11,048 bases of DNA from positions 1 to 11,048 of the forward strand of contig VBLM01000542.1 in the NCBI GenBank assembly GCA_005879095.1, given 5' to 3'. The DNA is from Deltaproteobacteria bacterium. Lineage in GTDB: Bacteria > Myxococcota > Myxococcia > Myxococcales > 40CM-4-68-19. A program made the position numbers and the translations under genes. The notes beneath the pieces were generated by a model. It was not told the origin of the DNA. It was given only the letters and a program-made list of their open reading frames with translations, and made no database searches. Numbering within the stretch: the first letter of the stretch is position 1; every line of letters begins with the position of its first letter. Of the stretch, positions 1 through 7,139 are shown piece by piece.

Positions 1-658
1 TGAAGGCCCCCTTGGCGTGGCCGAACAGCTCGCTCTCGATCAGCTGCTCGGGAATAGCGCCGCAGTTGACCGCCACGAACGGCCGATCGGCCCGCGGCGA
101 CAGGTCGTGCAGCGCGCGCGCGACGACTTCCTTGCCGGTGCCGCTCTCGCCCTCGATCAGCACCGTCGTCGAAGTCGGCGCCACCTTCTGCACCACGCGT
201 AAAACCTCTTTCATCGCCGGCCCTTCCGCGATCAGCTGCGGCGCGCCGCGAGCGATCTCGCGCCGCAGCCGGCGGTTGTCGATGCGCAGCCGCTCGCGCT
301 CTTCGGCCTTGCGCAGGACCAGCAGCACTTCGTCGGGGCGGAAGGGCTTGCCGAGGTAGTCGTAGGCGCCGGCCTTCATCGCTTCGATGGCCAGGTCGTG
401 CGAGCCGTAGGCGCTCATCACGATGACGGTCGTCTCCGGCGACGCGCCCTGCGCGGCACGGACCAGGTCGAGACCGTTCATCTTCGGCATCTTCACGTCG
501 GTCACCAGCGCGTCGTAGTCGCGGGTAGACAATTCGCGCAGGGCCTCCTCCCCGTCCGCCACTGCACGCACCTCGTAACCGCGCTCCTGGAGCAGCACGG
601 TCAGGACGTGCCGGACCGACTCCTCGTCGTCCGCGATCAGCACCCGGCGCAGGCCCAT
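1..658 (-). CDS. Sigma-54-dependent response regulator, NtrC family (partial, C-terminus off the left edge)
   Basis: This is a two-component transcription activator: a receiver domain phosphorylated by a partner histidine kinase controls an AAA+ ATPase that remodels sigma-54 RNA polymerase. The visible 219 residues start at ATG 658 ([19 protein letters not shown]). The receiver (about 5-118) has the acidic pair D10/D11, the phospho-acceptor D54 in TDVKMP, the switch S82 and the conserved K104 in GKPF. A helical linker (about 119-140) leads to the AAA+ domain, with Walker A GESGTGKE at 170-177 and the start of the GAFTGA sigma-54 contact loop (GAF, 217-219) exactly at the window edge. The rest of the ATPase and the DNA-binding domain lie outside. 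Family members are usually 440-480 residues. The gene is divergent from the FAD oxidoreductase and parallel to the histidine kinase at 9590-10836, a possible partner. The family call is very secure; the target genes are unknown. Confidence 0.96.
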   Translation of the reverse strand, partial: MGLRRVLIADDEESVRHVLTVLLQERGYEVRAVADGEEALRELSTRDYDALVTDVKMPKMNGLDLVRAAQGASPETTVIVMSAYGSHDLAIEAMKAGAYDYLGKPFRPDEVLLVLRKAEERERLRIDNRRLRREIARGAPQLIAEGPAMKEVLRVVQKVAPTSTTVLIEGESGTGKEVVARALHDLSPRADRPFVAVNCGAIPEQLIESELFGHAKGAF

Positions 659-744
659 GGACCACCAACTATACCTGCCCTGCAGGCGCCCGCCCGATTC
701 TCTCGTTGCCATTTGCGGGAGCGCCGGGAGAGGATGCGGCAGGA
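659..744. promoter_or_regulatory. Divergent intergenic region with overlapping -10-like elements
   Basis: This 86-base gap separates two divergent genes and must hold both promoters unless transcription enters from elsewhere. The clearest signal is ACTATACC at 668-675. Read on the minus strand it gives TATAGT (673-668), nine bases before the regulator's ATG. Read on the plus strand it gives TATACC (670-675). The two -10-like hexamers share the central TATA. I see no convincing -35 box for either direction and no sigma-54 -24/-12 element. GGGAGAGGA at 726-734 is a good Shine-Dalgarno sequence for the gene starting at 745. The promoter assignment is inference from sequence only. Confidence 0.4.
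726..734 (+). promoter_or_regulatory. Ribosome binding site deciding the start at 745
   Basis: The purine-rich GGGAGAGGA ends ten bases before ATG 745. An in-frame ATG at 706 lies upstream of this site and would add 13 residues before the dinucleotide-binding strand. The ATG at 745 places the protein start directly before [11 protein letters not shown], as is normal for the family, so 745 is preferred. Confidence 0.6.
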
Positions 745-2226
745 ATGAAGCCGCCAAAAGTCGCCGTCATCGGGGCCGGTCCCGCAGGCCTGACCGCCGC
801 CTACCTCCTTTCGAAGGAGCGCATCGCCGTCACCGTCATCGAGGCCGACCCGAAGCTGGTCGGTGGCATCGCCCGCACCGCCAGCTACAAGGGCTACCAC
901 TTCGACATCGGCGGACACCGCTTCTTCTCGAAGTCGAAAGAGGTAGAGGACCTCTGGACCGAGCTGTTGCCGAAGGACCTGCTCGAGCGGCCGCGGTCGT
1001 CGCGCATCTTCTATAGAGGCAAGTTCTTCGCCTATCCCCTGAAAGCGGTGGAGGCGCTGCTCAAGCTCGGCATCCTCGAGTCGATCCTGTGCGTGCTCTC
1101 GTACCTCAAGGCGCGGCTCTTCCCGGTGCGGAACCCGAAGAACGTCGAAGACTGGGTCTCGAACCAGTTCGGCAAGCGCCTCTACGGCATCTTCTTCAAG
1201 ACCTACACGGAGAAAGTGTGGGGAATGCCGTGCCGGGAGATCTCCGCCGACTGGGCCGCCCAGCGGATCAAGGGCCTCTCGCTCCTCTCCGCGGTCTGGC
1301 ACGCGCTGGTCCCGCAGAGGAAGTCGCGGGAAAAGGTGATCAAGACGCTGATCGATTCCTTCCGCTACCCGCGCAAGGGCCCCGGCATGATGTGGGAAGC
1401 GTGCGCGGCGCGCGTGCGCGAGATGGGCAATACCGTGCGCATGGGCGAGAGAGTGGTGGGCTGTGTCTACGACGATGCGTCGCGGCAGTGGACGCTGACG
1501 CACGTGGATGCGGCGGGCGTGAGGCACACTACCGTCGCCGACCACGTCATTTCCTCGGCGCCGATGCGCGATCTGGCGCGCGGCCTTTCGCCGGCGCTGC
1601 CGCCAGCGGCCCTGGAAGCTGCCGGCCGGCTCAAGTACCGCGACTTCGTCACGGTGGTGTTGATCCTGAAGGAACGCAACGTCTTCGACGACAACTGGAT
1701 CTACATCCACGATCCCGCCGTCTCGGTCGGCCGCATCCAGAACTTCAAGTCGTGGTCGCCGGAGATGGTGCCCGACCCTTCGATGTGCTGTTACGGCCTC
1801 GAGTACTTCTGCTTCGAAGGCGACGGCCTCTGGACCGCGAAGGACGAGGACCTGATCGCGCTTGGAAAGAGGGAGATCGAGCAGATCGGTCTGGCCTCGG
1901 CGGCGGACGTCGTCGATGGCTGCGTGGTGCGCCAGCCGAAGGCATATCCGGTGTACGACGACAACTACGCGAGGAACGTCGAGATCGTCCGGCGCGAGAT
2001 GGAAGAGCGCTTTCCGACGCTGCACCTGGTTGGCCGCAACGGCATGCACAAATACAACAACCAGGACCATGCGATGATGACCGCGATGCTCTGCGTGAAG
2101 AACATCGTCGCCGGGCGGCCGGTCTACGACCTCTGGAACGTCAACCAGGACGCCGAGTACCACGAGAGCGGCGAGCGCGGCGGGGCCAGCGGCATGCGCG
2201 ACGTTCCGGCGCGCGTAGGATCCTGA
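745..2226 (+). CDS. NAD(P)/FAD-dependent oxidoreductase, UDP-galactopyranose mutase / HemY-like superfamily
   Basis: A cytoplasmic flavoprotein of 493 residues. The N-terminal Rossmann FAD motif is GAGPAG at 10-15, with E33 ending the second strand (VTVIEAD) and a following GG at 40-41. [11 protein letters not shown] (53-63) occupies the place of the GxHxFHT segment of UDP-galactopyranose mutases. YTEKVWG (154-160) closely resembles the YTxKQWG segment of those mutases. The C-terminal FAD-contact region is [14 protein letters not shown] (about 432-445). Such proteins are commonly filed as protoporphyrinogen-oxidase-like (COG1232) and are frequent in polysaccharide loci. A role in making or isomerising a nucleotide- or lipid-linked sugar is inferred from these motifs and from the neighbouring glycosyltransferase, which starts seven bases after this stop. 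Haem biosynthesis is unlikely in this context. The substrate is unknown. Confidence is high for the fold and low for the reaction. Confidence 0.88.
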   Translation: MKPPKVAVIGAGPAGLTAAYLLSKERIAVTVIEADPKLVGGIARTASYKGYHFDIGGHRFFSKSKEVEDLWTELLPKDLLERPRSSRIFYRGKFFAYPLKAVEALLKLGILESILCVLSYLKARLFPVRNPKNVEDWVSNQFGKRLYGIFFKTYTEKVWGMPCREISADWAAQRIKGLSLLSAVWHALVPQRKSREKVIKTLIDSFRYPRKGPGMMWEACAARVREMGNTVRMGERVVGCVYDDASRQWTLTHVDAAGVRHTTVADHVISSAPMRDLARGLSPALPPAALEAAGRLKYRDFVTVVLILKERNVFDDNWIYIHDPAVSVGRIQNFKSWSPEMVPDPSMCCYGLEYFCFEGDGLWTAKDEDLIALGKREIEQIGLASAADVVDGCVVRQPKAYPVYDDNYARNVEIVRREMEERFPTLHLVGRNGMHKYNNQDHAMMTAMLCVKNIVAGRPVYDLWNVNQDAEYHESGERGGASGMRDVPARVGS

Positions 2227-2233
2227 ACGATCG

Positions 2234-3700
2234 ATGGGCGGCCCGCGCTATCGCCGTCTGCTGACGCTCGCGCTGGCGCTTTCCCTCACGGCCTTCCTCT
2301 TCGTCCAGCCCGGGCTTCTGGGCGCGGGCATCAACGACGAGGCCGAGCACCTGCACGCCGCGTGGCTGATGGCGGTACGGGGGCTGTCGCCGCTCCACGG
2401 CTTCTTCGAGCATCACCTGCCGCTGCTTTGGTACGTCCTCGGCCTCGGTTTTCGCGCGGGGATGAAAGGACCCGAGTCACTCTACTGGGCGCGACTCCTG
2501 GTGCTCGCCTGTGCCGCCCTGTGGTGCGGCGCGTTGCTCTCGCTCGTCCGAGTCTGGTCGCGAGACGCGGCGCGCGGCGACATGGCTCTGGCGTCCTTTG
2601 CGGCCGTGGCGGTCTTTGCCCAGGATCTCGTCGTGGTGCGGCCCGAAACCCTGGCGTTCGGCCTGCTCGCCGGTTCGCTGTTGATCTGGAGCCGGAGAAA
2701 CGGCCGGCTCGCCGCGGCTTTCGCGGGGGGCGTGCTCTTTGGCGGCACGATCTTCGCGAGCCCGCGTTTCGTCCTCCTGGCGCCCGTGTTCCTTCTCGTC
2801 GAAATGGACGAGGGCGCGCCCCTGCAGACCATCCTCACCCGCGCCTGCGCCCTGATCGCGGGCACCGCGGTGGCCGGCGGCGCGATCATTTTCTGGCTGG
2901 TTCCCTTGCAGGACCTGATCTTCGACCTGCGCTTCTCCGCCTTCCTGCAAGGGATCGGCCTCCCCGCCCAGATCGACATGCGCTACCTCGGCGCGTGCAT
3001 CCTGATCCCGGTCCTGTTTGGCGCGATCGGCCTGGGAAACGCCGCCATACCACGCAGGCAGCTCCTCGCCTGGGGTCTGAACGGGGCCCTTGCCTGGGGG
3101 GTGTGCCTCCTCTCGTCGGGCGCCCATGCCTATTCCCAGGCCTTCGCGCCGGCGCTGCTCTGGACGACGCTTTTCGTGGCCTGGCTCGAGTCGCGACCGC
3201 GCCCAGCGCACGACCCGTCGCGGCGGCTGGAAGCCATCGCCATTTCGGGAATGCTCGCAACCACCGCAACTCTGGTCGGTTTCGGCTCGGGATCGATGTT
3301 CAGCGCAGCCGCCCTGACGACCAGCCGCAGGATTCTTCTCGACACTCTGCCTCCGGGCGCCACGGTCCTCCTTCCCTATCCGTATCATCCGATCACGGCA
3401 GACGATGCCAGCTACTGGGGCGCGAGTCTCATGGTCGATTCGCCGGGCAGGCTCTGCGCCGCGGTCGATGCATACCGCCAGCGGTATCCGCGCTCGCCTG
3501 TCTCGCTGCCGCCCTGCTCGCTGCTCACCGATCTGCGCACGCGCCGGCCGTCTGCCGTCTACCGCGACCTCGCCGTGATCGGAGCGCCGGAGGAGTACTT
3601 TCAGATCGACAGCGCGATCCAGACGGAATACGAATCCACCGATTCCCTCGCGGGCGCGCCGACGCCGACGTTCGGTTCCTACGTCGTGTTTCGCAAGTAG
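2234..3700 (+). CDS. Polytopic GT-C type glycosyltransferase (GT39/ArnT-like), first of four
   Basis: An integral membrane protein of 488 residues with about ten hydrophobic segments (the first at residues 9-31, the last near 345-365) and a soluble C-terminal part of about 120 residues. After TM1 it shows NDEAEH (34-39), matching the acidic pair in the first periplasmic loop of GT-C enzymes that binds metal or the donor phosphate. FFEHHLPLLWY (57-67) follows, the counterpart of the H-x-P-x-x-W/Y segment in PMT/ArnT-like enzymes. Known members transfer a sugar from a polyprenyl-phosphate carrier to lipid, protein or glycan on the outer face of the inner membrane; the acceptor here is unknown. 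The gene follows the FAD oxidoreductase after seven bases, with TAGGA at 2216-2220 as a modest ribosome site, so the two are surely co-transcribed. Its stop lies one base from that of the opposing gene, leaving no room for a separate terminator. Confidence 0.82.
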   Translation: MGGPRYRRLLTLALALSLTAFLFVQPGLLGAGINDEAEHLHAAWLMAVRGLSPLHGFFEHHLPLLWYVLGLGFRAGMKGPESLYWARLLVLACAALWCGALLSLVRVWSRDAARGDMALASFAAVAVFAQDLVVVRPETLAFGLLAGSLLIWSRRNGRLAAAFAGGVLFGGTIFASPRFVLLAPVFLLVEMDEGAPLQTILTRACALIAGTAVAGGAIIFWLVPLQDLIFDLRFSAFLQGIGLPAQIDMRYLGACILIPVLFGAIGLGNAAIPRRQLLAWGLNGALAWGVCLLSSGAHAYSQAFAPALLWTTLFVAWLESRPRPAHDPSRRLEAIAISGMLATTATLVGFGSGSMFSAAALTTSRRILLDTLPPGATVLLPYPYHPITADDASYWGASLMVDSPGRLCAAVDAYRQRYPRSPVSLPPCSLLTDLRTRRPSAVYRDLAVIGAPEEYFQIDSAIQTEYESTDSLAGAPTPTFGSYVVFRK

Positions 3701-3701
3701 G

Positions 3702-5462
3702 TCAGCGTTTGAGGGCCCAGATGTCGATCGGTACGCCGTTGCCGGGGGACGTTGCGGTTCCGACCAACCGATAGCGCGGCCCAAGCACCGCCAGTGCCCG
3801 CTGGATCTCCCTCTGCCCGCTCCGGTGGCCGGCGCGGAAGAGCGCTTCCGAATTCAGATAGAACTGTTCCGGCAGGCGCTGGACGACCATCACCGCCGGG
3901 GGAGAGTCCAGCAGCCGGGCGCCATCTGCGGCCGCGATCGGATCCGGACAGACGTCGAGCAGATGAGAGAGGGCGAACGTGACCGGCAGCCGGTCGGCGA
4001 GCGCGTAGAACACCGGCATGACCGGGTACGTGAAAATGCGCTCGTCCCCCCGCGAGTGCTCGCGGATCAACGAGGTGGTGACGTCGTAGAAGCGCGCGGT
4101 GCCGCGGTTGAGGACGAATCCGGCGAGCTGCGGCAAGGCCGGCGGCGTATCCGAGGTGGCGATCGGCGGTTCCTCCCAGACGCCGAATCCACCGGGATGT
4201 ACCGCCTTGTGCGCGCTGATCGCGATGACCGCCGCGACGCACCCCGCAAAAACCGCCTGGCGCGCGAGGTGGCGGGCGCTGCCCGAAGCGGAAAACGCCA
4301 GCGCGATCAAAAGAGGCAGGCCGGGAAAGACCATCACTTCGAACGCCGGCCACGAGATCGACATCGAGTATGCCGAGCCAAAGCCGAGCGAGGCGAGCAG
4401 GCCGATCTGGACCGTGCGCCGCGAAGGCGTCCGCCAGAGGCAGCGGAGGGCGACCGCGAGATTGCCGATCAGCGCCAGGTAGCAGGCAGCGAGGCCGAGC
4501 AGACGGCTCTCCGGACCGAGCAGCCCGAACAGCGTCGCAAACGCGGCGCAGGCGAGAATCGCGAGCGCGATGAACGGCGCCGCCCGTGCGATGGCGCCGG
4601 CGGCACGCCAACGCAGAAGCAGCGCCGCCCCGAGGATGGCGAGCGCCAGCAGCGCGGGCTCGCGAAGGTCGGCGTGCGACGCGGTGACGATAATCGGCCG
4701 GAGGAGCGTGGCGAGTGGAGTTCCCTTCGCCCGGATACCGCCGATGAAGACGCTGTCGAAAAAAGTGCCGATCACGCCGGCGCGCAGGAGCCAGACGAGC
4801 GTCATCGACCAGGGCAGCACGAATCCCGCGGCGCCGGCGCCCGTAAGGCGCAAGAGGGCGCTCCTCTCACCGGACCGCCAGAGACAGACAGCGGCCCAGC
4901 CCGCCACCGCTGCGGTGATGAAGATTCCGGTCGTCTGCTTGATCAGCGCGTTCAGCCCGAGCAGGATGCCGGCGGCGAAAGCCCAGGCCAGCGCGCGGCG
5001 CGTCTTGCGGGACTCGAGCGCCGCCGCCAACGCGGCCGCTCCCAGGGTCGCGAACGCCAGCGCGATGTGATGGTAGAAGTACGGCGAATCGGTGATGTCG
5101 CCACACGAAACGATCGCCCCGGTCAACACCGCGCATCCCGCGACGGCGAAGTGAAACTCGCGCCGCAGCCAGCGGTAAAGGACGGCGACGGCGAGCGCGC
5201 GAAGCGTCAGTCCGACGGCCCAGAACGCGATCAGGTGGTCGCCGAAGACTGCCGGGATGCCGACGCCGAGCAGGAACATGCCCGGCGGGACGGCAAAGTA
5301 GAAGTCGCGGTAGGGAAGCAAGCCGTGCCGGTACGCCATGGCGTGGAACAGATCGCCGGCGATGGTGGGGTTGAGCGAGCGGTTCCACCAGACCAGGCAG
5401 AATGCCAGGAAGGCGCCCACGACCAGAATCGTGCCCAGCCGCGAAGCGCTGCTCTGCGACAC
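3702..5462 (-). CDS. Polytopic GT-C type glycosyltransferase (GT39-like), second of four, on the opposite strand
   Basis: An integral membrane protein of 586 residues. It starts at GTG 5462, preceded by AGGGG (5474-5470, minus strand) at about seven bases, which decides the start. TM1 spans about residues 10-26. The first periplasmic loop carries D37 in AGDLFHAM and then GLLPYRDFYFAVPPG (47-61), the G-x-x-PYRDF-x(4)-PPG pattern typical of GT39-like transferases. About ten more hydrophobic stretches follow, for example around residues 100-120, 150-190 and 260-340. The C-terminal soluble region of about 190 residues is presumably periplasmic; it includes FTYPVMPVFYALADRLPV and ends DIWALKR. The donor is expected to be a polyprenyl-phosphate sugar; the acceptor is unknown. 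It is the only cassette gene on this strand and must have its own promoter in the 58-base gap upstream. It converges tail to tail on the preceding transferase. The family call is secure, the specificity is not. Confidence 0.85.
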   Translation of the reverse strand: MSQSSASRLGTILVVGAFLAFCLVWWNRSLNPTIAGDLFHAMAYRHGLLPYRDFYFAVPPGMFLLGVGIPAVFGDHLIAFWAVGLTLRALAVAVLYRWLRREFHFAVAGCAVLTGAIVSCGDITDSPYFYHHIALAFATLGAAALAAALESRKTRRALAWAFAAGILLGLNALIKQTTGIFITAAVAGWAAVCLWRSGERSALLRLTGAGAAGFVLPWSMTLVWLLRAGVIGTFFDSVFIGGIRAKGTPLATLLRPIIVTASHADLREPALLALAILGAALLLRWRAAGAIARAAPFIALAILACAAFATLFGLLGPESRLLGLAACYLALIGNLAVALRCLWRTPSRRTVQIGLLASLGFGSAYSMSISWPAFEVMVFPGLPLLIALAFSASGSARHLARQAVFAGCVAAVIAISAHKAVHPGGFGVWEEPPIATSDTPPALPQLAGFVLNRGTARFYDVTTSLIREHSRGDERIFTYPVMPVFYALADRLPVTFALSHLLDVCPDPIAAADGARLLDSPPAVMVVQRLPEQFYLNSEALFRAGHRSGQREIQRALAVLGPRYRLVGTATSPGNGVPIDIWALKR

Positions 5463-5469
5463 CCGTATC

Positions 5470-5474
5470 CCCTA
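5470..5474 (-). promoter_or_regulatory. Ribosome binding site for the GTG start at 5462
   Basis: On the minus strand the sequence TAGGGGATACGG precedes GTG 5462, putting AGGGG seven bases from the start codon. No ATG in the same frame gives a better N-terminus: GTG yields a short polar leader (MSQSSASR) just before TM1. Confidence 0.55.
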
Positions 5475-5478
5475 CAAT
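5473..5478 (+). promoter_or_regulatory. Candidate -10 box (TACAAT) for the plus-strand glycosyltransferase operon
   Basis: TACAAT differs from TATAAT at one base and sits in the 58-base divergent gap, the only non-coding space before the operon at 5521-9603. No good TTGACA-like -35 is found 16-18 bases upstream, where the sequence is the start of the opposing gene. Initiation about seven bases downstream would fall at or next to the A of an ATG at 5486, giving a leaderless mini-ORF (see the separate entry). Confidence 0.35.
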
Positions 5479-5485
5479 CGTTTGC

Positions 5486-5524
5486 ATGCCTTCGACAACC
5501 CTGATCGTCCGGGTGCTCCATTGA
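5486..5524 (+). other. Twelve-codon leader mini-ORF overlapping the next start codon
   Basis: ATG 5486 opens a frame encoding MPSTTLIVRVLH. It ends at TGA 5522-5524, which overlaps the TTG start candidate at 5521 as TTGA. With TACAAT seven bases upstream it could be translated from a leaderless transcript and hand ribosomes to the TTG start, which has no clear Shine-Dalgarno sequence of its own. The peptide resembles no attenuation leader that I know. It may be chance, since one ATG in 58 bases is not rare. Confidence 0.2.
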
Positions 5525-7128
5525 GCAGGCGGTTCGCCTGGCTGCCGCCTGCGCTCGCGATGGCGCCCTATGCGGCGCTCTGCCTCTCGTTTGCCGGAAC
5601 GGTGCCGATCTTCGACGCGCGCGAGTACACCGATTGCGTCGAGACGGCGGTGCGGGTCGGCAGCTTCCCGGGAAGCTACAACTGCGCCGGCCACCCCACC
5701 GCGGTCTGGGCGTGGCTGGTCTCGTCGCTCTTGTGGATGGCGCCGGACAAGTACTGGCCCTTGGTCGTCGCCAGCGTCGCGCTGGGGCTGGCCGCGCTGT
5801 GGGCCTTTTTCGACCTGCTCCGGGCGCTCTTTCCGCAGAGCGAGATCGAGAGCGCGCTCCTCACCGCCTGCCTCGGCGCGTTTCCGGTGGTGGTGTCGGG
5901 CACGGTGGACCTGAATCCGGACCACGGCGTGCTGGTTTTCTTCCTGCTCGCGCTCCGGGCCATCGTCCGCGAGCGGCCGCGGCAAGCGGCGCTGTTTGGC
6001 CTGGCGCTCGTCTTCACCAAGGAACCGGGCGTGCTGCTCTACGCGCTGGCAACGGGGCTGTGGGCGCTAATTTTGGTGGCGCGACGCGAGGGAACGGTGC
6101 CCGAGAAACTGCGCCGGCTCGCGCGGGCGTGGCCTCTCTCGCTGCCGCTCGCAGCGTTCGGCGGCTTCATGGTCTTCCGATCGCGCGGCGGCGTCGACCC
6201 GCTCTGGCACAACTTCGGCCACGTTTCTCTGCTCGACACGTTCACCACCTTTCGTCTGCTCGATCAGTCCTTCATCGGCCAGCTGCTCGGCATTTTCGTG
6301 TTGCAGTTTGCCTGGTTGGCGACTCTGCTCGCGCTGCCGCGCTGGATACGCATGGCCGTGCGCGCCGCTTTGGCCCTCGGTCCCGGGCAGCCGCCCGCGC
6401 TCTTCTACTTCGACGCGCTGCTCTTCGCCGCGACGCTGCTGCTCACGCGGTACCAGACCTTTCTCAACCTGCGTTACTACGTCGCGGCCTATCCGCTTCT
6501 GCTGGTCTGCGCGTTCGCGGGCCTTCGCGAGCTCTCGCCGGCGCGACTGCCGCGCCTGACGACGCTCGGCGTGCTGGCGGTCCTGTTCTTCGCCTCCGCG
6601 CTGCGCACCGTCGATCCGGTCTCGAAAGCGGCGATGGGCACCATCCGCTTCGGCGAGCACGAGATGCTCGACATGACGAGCCTCACCCACGAGTGCTGCG
6701 GCCATGGCCGCGATCAGCTCTGCTACAACCTCGAGCACCTCCATCTGCACCCGCTGGAGAATCTGCTGCTCGACGACCTCCACGCCCGGCAGTCGGCGCG
6801 CGTGCTCGCGTCCGCCGCGTTGGGCGAGCACCACACCGTCGGACGGCTCGACCTCAAGACCTGGCGTCGAACGCTGGCGCACGAGGACACGGTATTGCCG
6901 CGGGTCTTTATCGCCGACGACCTCGACGAGGGCCAGCGGCCGCCGAACGTGGTCTTCATTCGCTTTTTCTTCGTCGACAACGCGCCGGACGAGGCGCGGA
7001 TCCGGCGGCTGTACGACGAGGTGGGCGAGAAGACGTACGACATCCACGGATATCGACTCACCGCCGTCGACTATCGGCTGCGCGAACCGCCGGGAAATCC
7101 GCTTGCACCTCGCGCGGTCGTGCGGTGA
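5521..7128 (+). CDS. Polytopic glycosyltransferase-like membrane protein (GT-C/GT39-like), third of four
   Basis: A membrane protein of 536 residues if it starts at TTG 5521 (LSRRFAWLPPALAM, a basic leader before TM1). ATG 5560 in the same frame is the alternative but would cut into the leader. An in-frame ATG at 5338 lies deep inside the opposing gene and is unlikely. After TM1, IFDAREY (30-36) supplies the acidic loop residues and CAGHPTAVW (55-63) the H-x-P-like segment. LVFTKEPG (near residues 164-171) recalls the T-K-x-P-G loop of GT39-like enzymes. About eleven hydrophobic stretches run to about residue 365. A soluble tail of about 165 residues follows, probably periplasmic, holding a dense Cys/His patch (390-410). 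It resembles the uncharacterised GT39-like proteins of polysaccharide loci; donor and acceptor are unknown. It is the first gene of an operon with the epimerase (11-base gap) and the fourth transferase. Confidence 0.75.
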   Translation: MSRRFAWLPPALAMAPYAALCLSFAGTVPIFDAREYTDCVETAVRVGSFPGSYNCAGHPTAVWAWLVSSLLWMAPDKYWPLVVASVALGLAALWAFFDLLRALFPQSEIESALLTACLGAFPVVVSGTVDLNPDHGVLVFFLLALRAIVRERPRQAALFGLALVFTKEPGVLLYALATGLWALILVARREGTVPEKLRRLARAWPLSLPLAAFGGFMVFRSRGGVDPLWHNFGHVSLLDTFTTFRLLDQSFIGQLLGIFVLQFAWLATLLALPRWIRMAVRAALALGPGQPPALFYFDALLFAATLLLTRYQTFLNLRYYVAAYPLLLVCAFAGLRELSPARLPRLTTLGVLAVLFFASALRTVDPVSKAAMGTIRFGEHEMLDMTSLTHECCGHGRDQLCYNLEHLHLHPLENLLLDDLHARQSARVLASAALGEHHTVGRLDLKTWRRTLAHEDTVLPRVFIADDLDEGQRPPNVVFIRFFFVDNAPDEARIRRLYDEVGEKTYDIHGYRLTAVDYRLREPPGNPLAPRAVVR

Positions 7129-7130
7129 GG
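7124..7130 (+). promoter_or_regulatory. Ribosome binding site favouring the start at 7140 over 7131
   Basis: GGTGAGG includes the stop codon of the preceding gene and lies nine bases before ATG 7140 but directly against ATG 7131. The shorter form begins MPTFLVTGGAGFFGG, with the usual five or so residues before the Rossmann glycine motif. The longer form would add only MPA. Confidence 0.6.
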
Positions 7131-7139
7131 ATGCCCGCC

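Noticed and set aside
659..744. A sigma-54 -24/-12 promoter as a target of the adjacent NtrC-type regulator
   Set aside because: There is no TGGCAC-N5-TTGC-like element on either strand in this gap, nor in 5463-5520.
637..2163. A long open frame (508 codons) antisense to the FAD oxidoreductase
   Set aside because: It is Arg/His/Val/Asp-rich with no domain, and it lies opposite a gene with clear motifs. Long antisense frames are expected at this GC content.
3690..3710. A bidirectional terminator between the convergent transferase genes
   Set aside because: The stops are one base apart, and I see no GC stem with a T run around them.
3825..5504. A 559-codon plus-strand frame opposite the second glycosyltransferase
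   Set aside because: The composition is almost entirely Arg, Gly, Glu, Asp and Gln without hydrophobic cores, a mirror of the GC-rich membrane-protein gene on the other strand.
5634..7139. An upstream extension of the epimerase frame that stays open through the third transferase, suggesting a giant fusion protein
   Set aside because: The upstream part is an Arg/Ala/Gly shadow of the transferase. The epimerase has a good ribosome site and a normal N-terminus at 7140.
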